A stretch of DNA of 64,000 bases from Paenibacillus paeoniae (GTDB lineage Bacteria > Bacillota > Bacilli > Paenibacillales > Paenibacillaceae): positions 1 through 64,000 of the forward strand of contig NZ_QUBQ01000008.1 in the NCBI RefSeq assembly GCF_003388735.1. The letters are read 5' to 3'. Below the pieces are notes generated by a model. It had not been told where the DNA came from. It made no database searches and saw nothing but the letters and a program-made list of their open reading frames with translations. Below, piece by piece: positions 37,105 to 46,494 of this stretch. The translations under genes were made by a program, and so were the position numbers. Each line of letters opens with the position of its first letter. Position 1 is the first letter of the stretch.

Positions 37105-38481
37105 AGTTCATCCCGCACCAGTATCAAGAATATGCAACCTCCCGCATACTGGACACGCCGTACATCGGCCTGTTCTTGGAGATGGGCTTAGGTTAGCAAA
37201 ACGGTATCGACGTTGACAGCCGTTGACAAGCTGTTGAACGACTATTTTGAAGCAGGCAGAGTGCTGGTCATCGCACCCCTTCGGGTGGCTGACGACACGT
37301 GGGCCCGAGAGATTCATAAATGGGATCATCTGTCTCATCTTCGCATCAGCAAGGTGTTAGGTAGTGCAGACCAGCGCCGTAAATCACTGAAAGCTGATGC
37401 GGATATTTGGATCATCAACCGTGAAAATGTGGAATGGCTTGTAGGAGAGTATGGAAGTCAATGGCCGTTTGATACGGTTGTCATTGACGAAGTATCCAGC
37501 TTTAAGAATCACCAGTCTAAACGCTTCAAGGCATTACGCCGTGTCAGACCTTTTATCAAGCGCCTTGTTGGATTGACTGGCACGCCAGCACCAAATAGCT
37601 TGATGGACCTGTGGGCGCCTGTGTACTTACTTGATCAGGGTGAGCGACTAGGGAAGACAATAGCAGGTTACCGTGAGCGCTACTTTGTGCCAGGTGCCAG
37701 TAGTGGACATGTTGTCTATGACTGGAAAGCGAAGAAAGAAGCAGAGGAACGGGTTTACGAAGCGATCAGCGATATAGCCGTGAGCATGAAAGCCGAGGAT
37801 TGGCTGGAGCTTCCTGAGCGGATTGACCGGAACGTGCCAGTTAAACTGTCACCAAAGGCCGGCGAACTTTATAAAAAGCTGGAGAAGGAGCTTTTGATCG
37901 AATACGCGGACGCCGATGTGGTCGCGCAGACAGCTGCTGTCCTGAGCAACAAGCTGCTGCAGATGGCATCCGGGGCCGTGTATGACGAAGAACGTGGTGT
38001 AAAGGAGATCCATGATGCCAAGTTGGATGCACTGGAGGACATCCTAGAGGCAGCAAATGGCAATCCTGTAATGGTGTTTTATAACTTCAAGCACAGTTTA
38101 GCACGCATTCAGAAACGATTCCCTCAAGCCCGCATATTGCGAAAGGGCAAGGATGGCAACGAGGATATCCGAGCTTGGAACAATGACGAGATCCCGCTGC
38201 TGTTGCTTCACCCGAAGTCAGCTGGGCATGGTCTGAACCTACAGGAGTCAAGCTGTCGGACGGTTGTCTGGTTCGACCAAATCTGGAGTTTGGAGGAGGA
38301 CCAGCAGGCTAATGCCCGCGTGTACAGGCAAGGTGTCCGACACAATATTATCATCCTGCGTCTAGTAGCCGAAGGGACTATGGACGAAGATGCCGTTGCG
38401 GCTCTTGAACGAAAGGCATCAGGACAGGAAGCGCTTATGCAGGCAGTTAAAGCAAGGATTGAGAAGGTTATAGCGGCATAA
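37101..38481 (+). pseudogene. SNF2/DEAD-like helicase, broken in Walker A by a 4-bp insertion
   Basis: The frame from ATG 37101 reads KFIPHQYQEYATSRI ... FLEMGLG and stops at 37194. The remaining 423 residues continue in another frame from KTVSTLTAVDKLL to 38481. Removing the four bases TAGC at 37194-37197 restores the Walker A motif MGLGKT and one 459-residue SNF2-family helicase with VLVIAPLRVADDTW, DEVSSFKN box, VGLTGTPAPNS, and a helicase C half (SAGHGLNLQESS, QANARVYRQG). A TTG at 37213 could start the rest, but such a product lacks the ATP-binding loop. Real mutation or sequencing error cannot be told apart here. Confidence 0.85.
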
Positions 38482-38495
38482 AAAAAAGATAACTA

Positions 38496-38524
38496 TAGAC
38501 GTTAAAAACATTATTTACTATAAT
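38496..38524 (+). promoter_or_regulatory. promoter ahead of the late regulator gene
   Basis: -10 TATAAT at 38519-38524 with TAGACG 17 bp upstream (38496-38501, four of six consensus bases). A+T-rich surroundings. Precedes the start at 38555 by 30 bp. Confidence 0.5.
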
Positions 38525-38554
38525 TACTAAAAATGACTGAGAGAGGGTGGCAGC

Positions 38555-39160
38555 ATGACAGAACAACAAGTAATAGAGCAGTTGAGCCGATATCGCCAGA
38601 TAAAAGCCCGTATACTGGTCCTGAGCACATATAATGTCGGCGCAGGAATTACAGTAAGTCGGCTGAATCAAGATGACCAGCTACAGGATCTGCACCGCAG
38701 GCTTCGTGGTCTGCCAAGCTATATGTATTTGACCGAGCGAGAGCAGCGTCTTGAGACGACAGCGCATGCATACTTGACCAGGTATCCGGCAGGAGTCAAG
38801 AGTCAGCAGAGAGCGATTCCGGCAAAAGGGGCCGATGCGGAGGACGACAAGCTGCTGCAGGAACTGCGGTACAAAATTCAAAAGGTGATTGAGGCTAGGG
38901 GGTATGACGTTCGCAGCGATCTGGATGAGGTGTTGAACCGGGTTGCCGAATTGCAGGAGCTATTGGACGAAGTTAACCGCATTGATACAGTGCTAGAGGC
39001 ACTGGAGAAGTATAAGCCGGAATATGCAAAATTGCTGCGATTGAGATACGTGGAAGGTAAGCAGACTTTTGAGGTTGCATCGGAGCTGCACATCGTTCGC
39101 CAGACTCTTTATCGCTGGGAGCCTAAAGCTATTAAAGCGTATATCAAATTGGCGGTGTAA
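38555..39160 (+). CDS. phage late transcription regulator (sigma-region-4-like HTH)
   Basis: 201 residues. N-terminal helical part, a coiled coil at about 100-150, and a C-terminal sigma-70 region 4-like helix-turn-helix (LLRLRYVEGKQTFEVASELH then RQTLYRWEPKAIKAY). The layout is that of the DUF1492/ArpU/RinA-like regulators that switch on phage packaging and structural genes, and the gene sits just before them. GAGGGTGG precedes the ATG. It has its own promoter. Confidence 0.8.
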   Translation: MTEQQVIEQLSRYRQIKARILVLSTYNVGAGITVSRLNQDDQLQDLHRRLRGLPSYMYLTEREQRLETTAHAYLTRYPAGVKSQQRAIPAKGADAEDDKLLQELRYKIQKVIEARGYDVRSDLDEVLNRVAELQELLDEVNRIDTVLEALEKYKPEYAKLLRLRYVEGKQTFEVASELHIVRQTLYRWEPKAIKAYIKLAV

Positions 39161-39350
39161 ATTTTGGAGCGACATTATTGCGACATAATTGAGAACAAAA
39201 GCCCTGTCAACCCGTGTTATTATGATAGTGTCGAGCGAAATGCAAGCACGACCAATACGATATGAGTCGATCTGTAGTTGCTGACACGTCGACGTGATGA
39301 GTCGTCCAGAGATGGGCGACTTCTTCTATTTTCCGAGAGGAGCGAAATCT
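39161..39350 (+). promoter_or_regulatory. control region before the late genes
   Basis: No ORF with a ribosome-binding site. Contains the 11-bp direct repeat gcgacattatt/gcgacataatt (39169, 39180), a -10-like TATGAT near 39221, a perfect 12-bp palindrome CACGTCGACGTG (39285-39296) and a short hairpin gtcgtcc/gggcgac (about 39302-39319). A likely target for the late regulator encoded just upstream. Confidence 0.5.
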
Positions 39351-39506
39351 ATGAACATAGCCCATCAAGATCAACTGGTTGAAGCAATCAAAGACTTAGC
39401 TTTCTTGACGCGAACGCACTACGATAATTTAATCAAGGCGGGTTTTACGCCTAGCGAAGCCTTGCAGTTAACAATTGCATTTCAACGTGATTCTATAAGC
39501 AAGTAA
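39351..39506 (+). CDS. small phage protein
   Basis: 51 residues from ATG 39351 with GAGAGGAG upstream. Helical (HQDQLVEAIKDLAFLTRTHY, AGFTPSEALQLTIAF). Similar short helical proteins are common before phage terminase genes; no function known. Confidence 0.6.
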   Translation: MNIAHQDQLVEAIKDLAFLTRTHYDNLIKAGFTPSEALQLTIAFQRDSISK

Positions 39507-39530
39507 TATTCTTGATTGGAGAGAGGGGCT

Positions 39531-39815
39531 ATGAAACTTGAAAGAGAAATACGGCTAGACCGACACGCTTATGAGCGGTATTGCCAGCGAGTAGAGGCGA
39601 TCGGATGGCAAGAGCTTGAAGGACTTATTGCAAAGCTGTTGCGCAACTTCGGTTATCGCCACAAAGATGGATATGTACAGATTGGCGGAATCTGGTGGCG
39701 AGGCAAAGTTACTTACGAGACCGTTAAGCTATATACATGTTACGGCAAGACGCACATTGATGTTCCCGAAGCGATTCGGTGGGCTGAGAGGATGAACGAT
39801 AGATTAAGACTGTGA
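39531..39815 (+). CDS. small phage protein
   Basis: 94 residues from ATG 39531; GAGAGGGG precedes it. Alternating Trp-rich beta part (YVQIGGIWWRGKVTYETVKL) and a helical N terminus (LDRHAYERYCQRVEAIGWQE). No family recognised. Sits directly before the terminase pair, a usual place for HNH or packaging accessories, but no HNH motif is present. Confidence 0.6.
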   Translation: MKLEREIRLDRHAYERYCQRVEAIGWQELEGLIAKLLRNFGYRHKDGYVQIGGIWWRGKVTYETVKLYTCYGKTHIDVPEAIRWAERMNDRLRL

Positions 39816-39825
39816 GGTGAGAGCT

Positions 39826-40332
39826 ATGGCGTTGAATGCCAAACAACAGAAATTTGCAGACGAGTACCTGATTGACCTCAACGCCACGCAAGCGGCGATC
39901 CGAGCAGGTTACAGTGTGAAGACAGCTAAAGAGCAAGGAGCAAGGCTGTTGACGAATGCTAACATTCGCGGATACGTCGACGCGAGGATGGCTGAGCATT
40001 CAAGACGAACAGGAGTCAACCAAGAACGTATTATCCGGGAATTGGCACGTGTTGCCTTTTTGGATCCTACAAAGTTGGTCAATATGGGCGATGCTACAGT
40101 ATTTGAGGATGCCTCAGAGGACGACACAGCCGCGATAGCAAGCGTCAAGGTTAAAGAGGTCTCCGGCGACGTTGACAGCATAGAACGCGAAGTGCGTTTC
40201 GCCGACAAGCTCAAAGCGTTAGAGCTGCTTGGCAAGCGTTTCGGCATGTGGATTGACAAGCAGCAGGTCCATAACGTTGAGGGGCCTGTCCAGATCGTTG
40301 ACGATGTGCCGAAGGAGTCGAATAGCGGATGA
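39826..40332 (+). CDS. terS: terminase small subunit
   Basis: 168 residues. N-terminal helix-turn-helix typical of the terminase_2 family (LNAKQQKFADEYLIDLNATQ, AAIRAGYSVKTAKEQGARLL), which recognises the packaging site, then a C-terminal oligomerisation and TerL-contact part. ATG 39826 has GAGGTGAG upstream; GTG 39817 is an alternative. The stop overlaps the large-subunit start (ATGA). Confidence 0.93.
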   Translation: MALNAKQQKFADEYLIDLNATQAAIRAGYSVKTAKEQGARLLTNANIRGYVDARMAEHSRRTGVNQERIIRELARVAFLDPTKLVNMGDATVFEDASEDDTAAIASVKVKEVSGDVDSIEREVRFADKLKALELLGKRFGMWIDKQQVHNVEGPVQIVDDVPKESNSG

Positions 40333-41594
40333 CAGCGGTTAGGCTAACGGAGCTGATCGCACCGAGCTTCTATGGCGTCCACCAGGCTATCAAGTCAGAT
40401 GCAGCGACACATTTCCTGCTTAGCGGTGGCCGGGGCTCAACTAAGTCATCTTTTACGCCGACTGAGATCATCCTGGGCATGGTGCAGGATCCTGACGCAA
40501 ATGCTATTGCGCTGCGTAAGGTCAAGGAGACATTGCGGGAGTCAGTCTATGAGTCCTTTGTATGGGCCATCGACAAGCTTAAGCTATCGCACGTGTTTGA
40601 TTGTCGCGTATCGCCCATGCAGATCATCTATAAGCCTACAGGCCAAAAGATCATATTCCGAGGTGCTGATAACCCGATCAAGATTAAGTCTTTGCGACTC
40701 CGCAAGGGCTTTTTTAAATACGTTTGGTACGAAGAGGCTGACGAGTTTGGTATCGAGGATATACGGTCCATTAATCAGACGTTGTTGCGAGGCGGAGATG
40801 GATATAAGGTGTTCTACTCGTACAACCCTCCAAAGAGCCGTAAACGGTGGGTGCATGATTACAAGAAGAACCCGCCAGAAAGCTGGTATGCGCATCATAC
40901 CGACTATCGCAGTGTACCGCGAGAGTGGTTGGGTGAACAGTTTTTCATTGAGGCCAAAAGCCTGGAGCAGCGTAATGAATTGGCCTATCGTCATGAGTAT
41001 CTTGGTGAGGATGTAGGTACTGGCGGCGAGGTGTTCCGTAATTTGACGCTGCGGGCAATAAGTGATGAGGAAATAGCGGCGTTTGACCGGACTAAGCGCG
41101 GTCTTGACTTTGGCTTTGCGGCTCACCCATCTCATTACGGCGTTATGCACTTCGACAAGACACGGAAACGCCTATTCATTTTTTATGAGTTGCATAAAGC
41201 AGGGATGGGCAATGGCGCTCTCGCAACAGCCATCAAGGTTGAGAATAAGTCCAATCGAACAGTGACAGCGGATAGTGCGGAGCCGAGGACCATCAGTGAG
41301 TTGCGTAATCATGGGTTGAATATCATCGGGGCCAAAAAAGGCCCGGACAGCGTCGATCATGGCATGAAGTACCTGGAAGACTTGGACGAGATCATTATTG
41401 ATCCGGTCCGCTGTCCGAATACGGCTCGGGAGTTTGATGGCTATGAGCTTGCACCTGACGGCAACGGAGGCTGGAAGGCTGGCTATCCAGATAAGGACAA
41501 TCACTCCATAGACGCGGTGCGTTATGCGCTAGAGGACGATATGAGAAACGCGAAAGTTAAGGTAGGCGATAAGAGCCGATTGGGGGTGAGGTAA
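40329..41594 (+). CDS. terL: terminase large subunit (PBSX family)
   Basis: 421 residues. Packaging motor. ATPase half: Walker A-like SGGRGSTKSS near 33-42 and Walker B VWYEEADEFG near 136. Nuclease half: RGLDFGFAAHP with catalytic Asp, TADSAEPRT, and DNHSIDAVRYALED. PBSX-type terminases usually go with SPP1-like portals, as here. Complete. Confidence 0.95.
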   Translation: MTAVRLTELIAPSFYGVHQAIKSDAATHFLLSGGRGSTKSSFTPTEIILGMVQDPDANAIALRKVKETLRESVYESFVWAIDKLKLSHVFDCRVSPMQIIYKPTGQKIIFRGADNPIKIKSLRLRKGFFKYVWYEEADEFGIEDIRSINQTLLRGGDGYKVFYSYNPPKSRKRWVHDYKKNPPESWYAHHTDYRSVPREWLGEQFFIEAKSLEQRNELAYRHEYLGEDVGTGGEVFRNLTLRAISDEEIAAFDRTKRGLDFGFAAHPSHYGVMHFDKTRKRLFIFYELHKAGMGNGALATAIKVENKSNRTVTADSAEPRTISELRNHGLNIIGAKKGPDSVDHGMKYLEDLDEIIIDPVRCPNTAREFDGYELAPDGNGGWKAGYPDKDNHSIDAVRYALEDDMRNAKVKVGDKSRLGVR

Positions 41595-41598
41595 ACAG

Positions 41599-43002
41599 AT
41601 GGCGATTATACGAGACAGAGCATTTATGCCAGATCCAAATGAAGTCTCATTGGAGTTGTTAGCAAGCTGCGTGAAGGAACACCAAACAGGAATTGCACGA
41701 ATGGAAAAGCTGGACGAGTACTATCGTGGCAAGCATGAGATTCTTAAGCGTCCGGAGAGCACCACAGGGCTGCCTAATAACAAGCTTGTTGCTAACCATG
41801 CCAAGTACATTACTGACATAGCGGTGGGGTACGTGCTGGGCAACAGCGTAAAGTATGACGGCAAGCAGATCGAGCCAGTCACCGACCTATACAAGACGCT
41901 GGACATCAGCAGTCACGATTCGGAGATTGGCAAGGATTTGTCTATTTACGGCATCGGACGTGAGCTTTATTACTTTAGCAGCGACGAGGTTCCGATTCCG
42001 AAGTTGACGTGCATAGATCCTCGTAAACTCTTTTTGGTCGTTGACGATAGTGTTGAGTACAAGTCTTTGTTTGGCGTCCATTACTACCCGCAAACGGACA
42101 TTGACGGCAAAGCTGATGGGTTTAAAGTCATCGTTTACACGGCCAACAACACGATTGAGTACAACACCAAGTCACTTACAAATGCAGGTGACTATGTACA
42201 AGTGAGCGTCAAACCACACTATTGGGACGCTGTGCCGGTCGTGGAGTTCTGGAACAACGAGGAGCAGATGGGGGACTTCGAGGGTGTAATAACGTTAATT
42301 GATGCTTATAATACGCTTGCTTCGGATCGGGTAAATGATAAGGAGCAACTTGTTGATGCGATTCTAAAGGTCAAGGGTATGTCTCTTGGCGACGATAAGG
42401 CAGAAGCTAGCAAAACCATTCAGCTGCTTAAAGAGTTAAAGGTGCTTGAGATGCCATCGCAGGACGCGGATGCTGAGTGGCTGATCAAACAGCTGAACGA
42501 GCAACAGGTCGAAGTGCTTCGGAACGCGATCAAATCAGACATTCATGAGTTTTCCATGGTTCCCGATCTGACCGACGAAAACTTTGCGTCTAATGCATCG
42601 GGAGTCGCCATGAAGTATAAGCTATTTGGCTTGGAGCAGTTGGCCGTTACGAAGGAACGCTACTTTAAACAGGGCTTGAGAGAACGCCTAGCGATGTTTG
42701 GTAGAGCGCTCCATATCAAAGGCCAAAAGGTTGATACTGCCGATGCCAAAATCACGATGACCCGCAATCTGCCGGCGAATGACCTGGAGATTGCGCAGTT
42801 GATCAACTTGCTTATCGATAGAGTAAGTGATGAGACATTGATAAGCCTGCTGTCATTTGTCGAGGATCCAGCAGAAGAGATTAAAAAGGTCAGACAGCAG
42901 CGAGAGGAAGCAATGAAGCTGCAGCAACAAGCATTCGGCATGTCAATGGGTGAACAAGACGATCCGGATGACGAGGATGTAGACGATGGCGCGTCCGAGT
43001 AA
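41599..43002 (+). CDS. portal protein (SPP1 gp6-like)
   Basis: 467 residues. Dodecameric DNA gate at one capsid vertex. LDEYYRGKHEILKRP, LVANHAKYITDIAVGYVLGN and ITLIDAYNTLASDRVNDKEQ match SPP1-family portals. The acidic C terminus is typical. It starts 4 bp behind terL (GGGGGTGAGG before the ATG) and overlaps the next gene by 17 bp. Confidence 0.94.
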   Translation: MAIIRDRAFMPDPNEVSLELLASCVKEHQTGIARMEKLDEYYRGKHEILKRPESTTGLPNNKLVANHAKYITDIAVGYVLGNSVKYDGKQIEPVTDLYKTLDISSHDSEIGKDLSIYGIGRELYYFSSDEVPIPKLTCIDPRKLFLVVDDSVEYKSLFGVHYYPQTDIDGKADGFKVIVYTANNTIEYNTKSLTNAGDYVQVSVKPHYWDAVPVVEFWNNEEQMGDFEGVITLIDAYNTLASDRVNDKEQLVDAILKVKGMSLGDDKAEASKTIQLLKELKVLEMPSQDADAEWLIKQLNEQQVEVLRNAIKSDIHEFSMVPDLTDENFASNASGVAMKYKLFGLEQLAVTKERYFKQGLRERLAMFGRALHIKGQKVDTADAKITMTRNLPANDLEIAQLINLLIDRVSDETLISLLSFVEDPAEEIKKVRQQREEAMKLQQQAFGMSMGEQDDPDDEDVDDGASE

Positions 43003-44032
43003 CGCCTATTGGGATCGGCGAGCTCAGCAGCGAATGGCCCGTTATCATCGGGGCTCTGACAGCGTCATTGCGCAGATCAGCACGGCCTACGACAAAGGCC
43101 AGGTCAATATCGAGGCATCCATAGACAGGATCCTCGGCAAGTTTGCCCGAGAGGGCGGCATGACGGTAGAGGAAGCAACCAAGCTGTTGAACGAACCAAT
43201 CAGTCGCAGAGAATGGGCTGCCATCAAGGCTCAATATGCCAAGGTCCGGGACCCAGATATACGGCGGCAACTCCTTGCCCGCTTAAATGCCCCTGCCTAC
43301 GCTGCTCGCATTACCCGTCAACAGGCGTTGCAAGCTGACATGTACGTTCAGAGCAAACTTATTGCAGACGCTGAGCTTGCGCTTAGTACGCATGGCTATG
43401 TTAACACGATTAACGAGGCCTATTATCGGACCATGTTTGATATGCAGCGCGGCACAGGGCTAGGATTTGACTTTGCTCGCATACCGACCAAGACCATCCA
43501 GACTATCCTTAAGCGGCCATGGAGTGGTCAGCACTATAGTAATCGGATATGGGGTAATACGGACGTACTGGCTGCTATGTTGTCTGAGGTTGTGACGGGT
43601 GGGCTTAAGAGTGGAGCCAGCTTACAAGCTATGCGTAAGGAGATCGAGGAGCGGCTGGATGTTGGCAAGCATGCTGCTAACCGGTTGCTTCGGACGGAAA
43701 CGACTTACATGGCTAATGCGGCCGAGATGGAGAGCTACGAGGAGGCTGAGATTGAGCGTTATCAGTTTGTGGCGACTCTCGATAATCGGACGTCTGAACA
43801 ATGCCAGGCACAGGACCTTAAGATTTACAATGTCAAGGATGCCAAGCCTAACGTCAATATGCCTCCTATGCATCCATACTGCAGATCAACGACCATTGCT
43901 GTGATCGGTGTCAAAGAAGAGTCAAATTTGATGCGTCGTGCGCGAGATCCGGTGACAGGCAAGACATCTCTTGTGCCAGCAAGTATGCCTTATCCAGAAT
44001 GGTACAAACATTACGTTGAAAGAGCTGCTTAA
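42986..44032 (+). CDS. minor head protein (MuF / SPP1 gp7-like)
   Basis: 348 residues. N-terminal helical part (NAYWDRRAQQRMARYHRGSD) and a C-terminal MuF domain (TSEQCQAQDLKIYNV, PPMHPYCRSTTI; two Cys and a His). Binds the portal and is carried into the head. No toxin domain is fused behind the MuF part, as occurs in some relatives. Start lies inside the portal gene. Confidence 0.92.
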   Translation: MARPSNAYWDRRAQQRMARYHRGSDSVIAQISTAYDKGQVNIEASIDRILGKFAREGGMTVEEATKLLNEPISRREWAAIKAQYAKVRDPDIRRQLLARLNAPAYAARITRQQALQADMYVQSKLIADAELALSTHGYVNTINEAYYRTMFDMQRGTGLGFDFARIPTKTIQTILKRPWSGQHYSNRIWGNTDVLAAMLSEVVTGGLKSGASLQAMRKEIEERLDVGKHAANRLLRTETTYMANAAEMESYEEAEIERYQFVATLDNRTSEQCQAQDLKIYNVKDAKPNVNMPPMHPYCRSTTIAVIGVKEESNLMRRARDPVTGKTSLVPASMPYPEWYKHYVERAA

Positions 44033-44132
44033 TAGCAGTTCTTTTTCTTTTGTCCTGCCAAATGACTATAAACTGGGTAAAAAATGAACCTTGCGGGCAT
44101 TGAACGTGAGGGGCAAAGGGGCTATTAAACCA

Positions 44133-44753
44133 ATGACCAGATACAGAAAGTATGCACTTCCACTAAACCTGCAGTTATTCGCAGACCCGCCAGCGGATCC
44201 CCCGGCTGACCCGCCTGCAGATCCTCCTATCTCATTCGATGATTTGCTAAAGGACAAGGCACATCAGAGTGAGTTTGACAAGAGGATTGCCAAGGCGCTA
44301 GAGACGGCTAAGACGAAGTGGGATGCCGAATCTGCTGCGAAACTGGAAGAGGCAAAGACGGAGGCAGGGAAACTTGCCAAGATGAATGCAGATCAGAAAG
44401 CGGAGTACGAACGGCAGCAACGAGAGACAAAGCTGAGCGAACGTGAGGCAGAGATTACCCGCCGTGAGCTGAGAGCCCAAGCTCTTGAGACGTTGGCCGA
44501 AAAGGGGCTACCGAAGCAGCTTGCTGATCTGTTGGATTACACGGATGCAGACAAGACCAATGCCAGCATTGCGGCGGCAGAAACGGCATTTCGCGCAGCC
44601 GTCGAGGCTGGAGTCAATGAGCGCCTTAAAGGTGAACCACCTAAAGCTGGCAACAAAGGTCCAGGCACGTCTAGTGTCGGAGAAAACTTCGCTAAAGCGG
44701 CAAATGACAGCGGTAAAGCCCCCGCTGCTGCTTTGAATCCATGGGCGCAGTAA
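44133..44753 (+). CDS. capsid scaffold protein (DUF4355-like)
   Basis: 206 residues. YALPLNLQLFAD start typical of phage scaffolds, then a short ADPP repeat (three times in tandem at about 20-32), a long charged coiled coil (about 40-130), and a basic C terminus. Internal core for head assembly, probably removed later. ATG 44133 is used, since the PLNLQLFA motif usually lies near residue 10; earlier TTG and GTG codons at 44091-44106 are less likely. Confidence 0.87.
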   Translation: MTRYRKYALPLNLQLFADPPADPPADPPADPPISFDDLLKDKAHQSEFDKRIAKALETAKTKWDAESAAKLEEAKTEAGKLAKMNADQKAEYERQQRETKLSEREAEITRRELRAQALETLAEKGLPKQLADLLDYTDADKTNASIAAAETAFRAAVEAGVNERLKGEPPKAGNKGPGTSSVGENFAKAANDSGKAPAAALNPWAQ

Positions 44754-44771
44754 TGAAAGGAGTAGTTAAAC

Positions 44772-45095
44772 ATGCCATTTGTAACGAATAGCGTAAAAGT
44801 TGAACAAATCAATTTCTTGGCAAGCGCCAAGTTTACGTCCTTTACGTACCAAGTCAGCGATGCGGGCGTAACGGCTAACGCGCAGGGTCGTAAGATTGTA
44901 CCTGCTGGGAGCATTTATCCTAAAAACGATGAAACTGCTGTCGGCATCCTATTGACGGATGTAGACGTGACGGAGGGGCCACAGCCGGGCTCAGTCCTAG
45001 TTGACGCTTGGATCTTGGAGGCAAGATTGCCGGTTGCTCCTGCAGCAACCGCTAAAACTGCCATGAAAGCAATCAAATTTAAACAGGTCGTTTAA
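44772..45095 (+). CDS. capsid decoration / head fibre-like protein
   Basis: 107 residues, beta-rich (ILLTDVDVTEGPQPGSVLVD). Small proteins in this position between scaffold and major capsid protein usually trimerise on the outside of the capsid. GGAGTAG precedes the ATG. Assigned by place and sequence type, not by a decisive motif. Confidence 0.7.
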   Translation: MPFVTNSVKVEQINFLASAKFTSFTYQVSDAGVTANAQGRKIVPAGSIYPKNDETAVGILLTDVDVTEGPQPGSVLVDAWILEARLPVAPAATAKTAMKAIKFKQVV

Positions 45096-45122
45096 GAGCG
45101 AACCGAAGGAGGTAATCGAATA

Positions 45123-46142
45123 ATGCCCAACATTCTAGAATTATTCAAACAGCCCGAAGTGCTGACCTATCAATTAAATCGTCAATACCCACCGATGCTT
45201 GGGGAGACTTTGTTTCCGGAAGTAAAACGCGAATCTTTGGAGTTTGACATGATCATGGGGGCGCGTAGGATCCCTGTCGTTGCATCCGTACACGCGTTTG
45301 ATACTGAGGCCGAAATCGGAAGCCGTGAAGCCAGCAAGCAGGCAATGGAACTGGCCCTAATTAAGCGTAAGTTGCCTTTGAGCGAGAAGGAAATTGTTGC
45401 TCTTGAAAACCCTCGCACACCTGCTGAACAACAGTATTTGATGGCTAACGTTTACAACGACATCGATACGCTGACCATCGGAGTTAAAGCACGTGCGGAA
45501 GTAATGCGCATGGAAGCAGCGGCTAATGGAACGATCACACTGGATGAAAACGGTTTGAACGCAACAATCGACTATCATGTTCCGGCTAACCACAAAGAGG
45601 TGTTGTCCGGGACAGACATTTGGACAGACCCAAACAGTGACCCGATTACAATGATTCAAGACTGGGTAACGACATTGGGATCAAATCCGCAACGCGTATT
45701 GACTTCTGGCCCCATCCTTATGGCGCTGCTTCGTCACCCTAAAGTCATCAGTGCGCTGTATGGTATCGGTTCCGGCCGCATTGTTACGAAAGGTGATCTC
45801 AACGCGTGGCTAGTATCAGCTGGCCTTCCTGCGATTGCGACTTATGACAACCAGTACCGCAAGCAAAAGGCTGACGGCACCTATGAGCTTAAGCGGTATT
45901 TCCCACAAGACAAATTTGTGTTACTCCCAGATGGGCCTCTTGGCGAAACCATCTACGGACCTACAGCCGAAGAAATTCGTCTGATGCGTGACCCGTCCAT
46001 TGATATTACAAAAGTAGGAAATATCTTGGCAATGGTCTATGAAGAAAACCTTGACCCAGTATCCACATGGACGAAAGCTGTTGCAACGGCACTGCCAAGC
46101 TTCCCGACTGCCGGCGAAGTGTTCCAGGCAAAAGTTATCTAA
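45123..46142 (+). CDS. major capsid protein (phage capsid E family)
   Basis: 339 residues. LELFKQPEVLTYQLNRQYPP start, LGETLFPEVK and PRTPAEQQYLMANVYNDIDT, GPTAEEIRLMRDP near the end match the E-type capsid family (lambda gpE-like, HK97 fold). Made in large amounts: GGAGG lies ahead of the ATG and a hairpin follows the gene. Confidence 0.93.
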   Translation: MPNILELFKQPEVLTYQLNRQYPPMLGETLFPEVKRESLEFDMIMGARRIPVVASVHAFDTEAEIGSREASKQAMELALIKRKLPLSEKEIVALENPRTPAEQQYLMANVYNDIDTLTIGVKARAEVMRMEAAANGTITLDENGLNATIDYHVPANHKEVLSGTDIWTDPNSDPITMIQDWVTTLGSNPQRVLTSGPILMALLRHPKVISALYGIGSGRIVTKGDLNAWLVSAGLPAIATYDNQYRKQKADGTYELKRYFPQDKFVLLPDGPLGETIYGPTAEEIRLMRDPSIDITKVGNILAMVYEENLDPVSTWTKAVATALPSFPTAGEVFQAKVI

Positions 46143-46152
46143 TAACACTATC

Positions 46153-46182
46153 TGAGAGGGGCCATATGGGCTCCTCTTTCAT
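46153..46182 (+). terminator. hairpin behind the capsid gene
   Basis: gagaggggcc / gggctcctctt with loop atat, followed by tcattt. Probably a partial terminator or mRNA-stabilising element, giving more capsid than connector protein. Confidence 0.6.
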
Positions 46183-46197
46183 TTGAGGAGGATTACT

Positions 46198-46494
46198 ATG
46201 ATCGTTAAAGTAAATGAAATCCCGGTGCGCCATAACGGGACCCGATACGTAAAAGGTGAGGAGTTCGAGGTCAGCAAGAAGGATTATGCACGTTTGGAGA
46301 AACACGTCAAAGTCATTTCCGAGGACGATTCCGAAGATGGCAGCGAGGAGACCATTGAGGGCCTTGATTTTAAGGAGTTGAGGCGTGTGGCCAAATCCCT
46401 GAACATCGAGGGGTATGGAAAGATGGGGTCGGAGCAGTTGGCTGCAGCCATCACGGCAGCACGCGAGGCAGGTGCTGGCGGTGACCCAGCTTAA
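46198..46494 (+). CDS. small head protein with SAP/HeH-like C terminus
   Basis: 98 residues. The first 45 form a beta-like unit (VKVNEIPVRHNGTRYVKGEE), then an acidic linker and a C-terminal helix-extension-helix (FKELRRVAKSLNIEGYGKMG), the SAP/HeH type. GAGGAGG precedes ATG 46198. Between capsid and connector genes, so probably structural or in DNA retention. Confidence 0.7.
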   Translation: MIVKVNEIPVRHNGTRYVKGEEFEVSKKDYARLEKHVKVISEDDSEDGSEETIEGLDFKELRRVAKSLNIEGYGKMGSEQLAAAITAAREAGAGGDPA

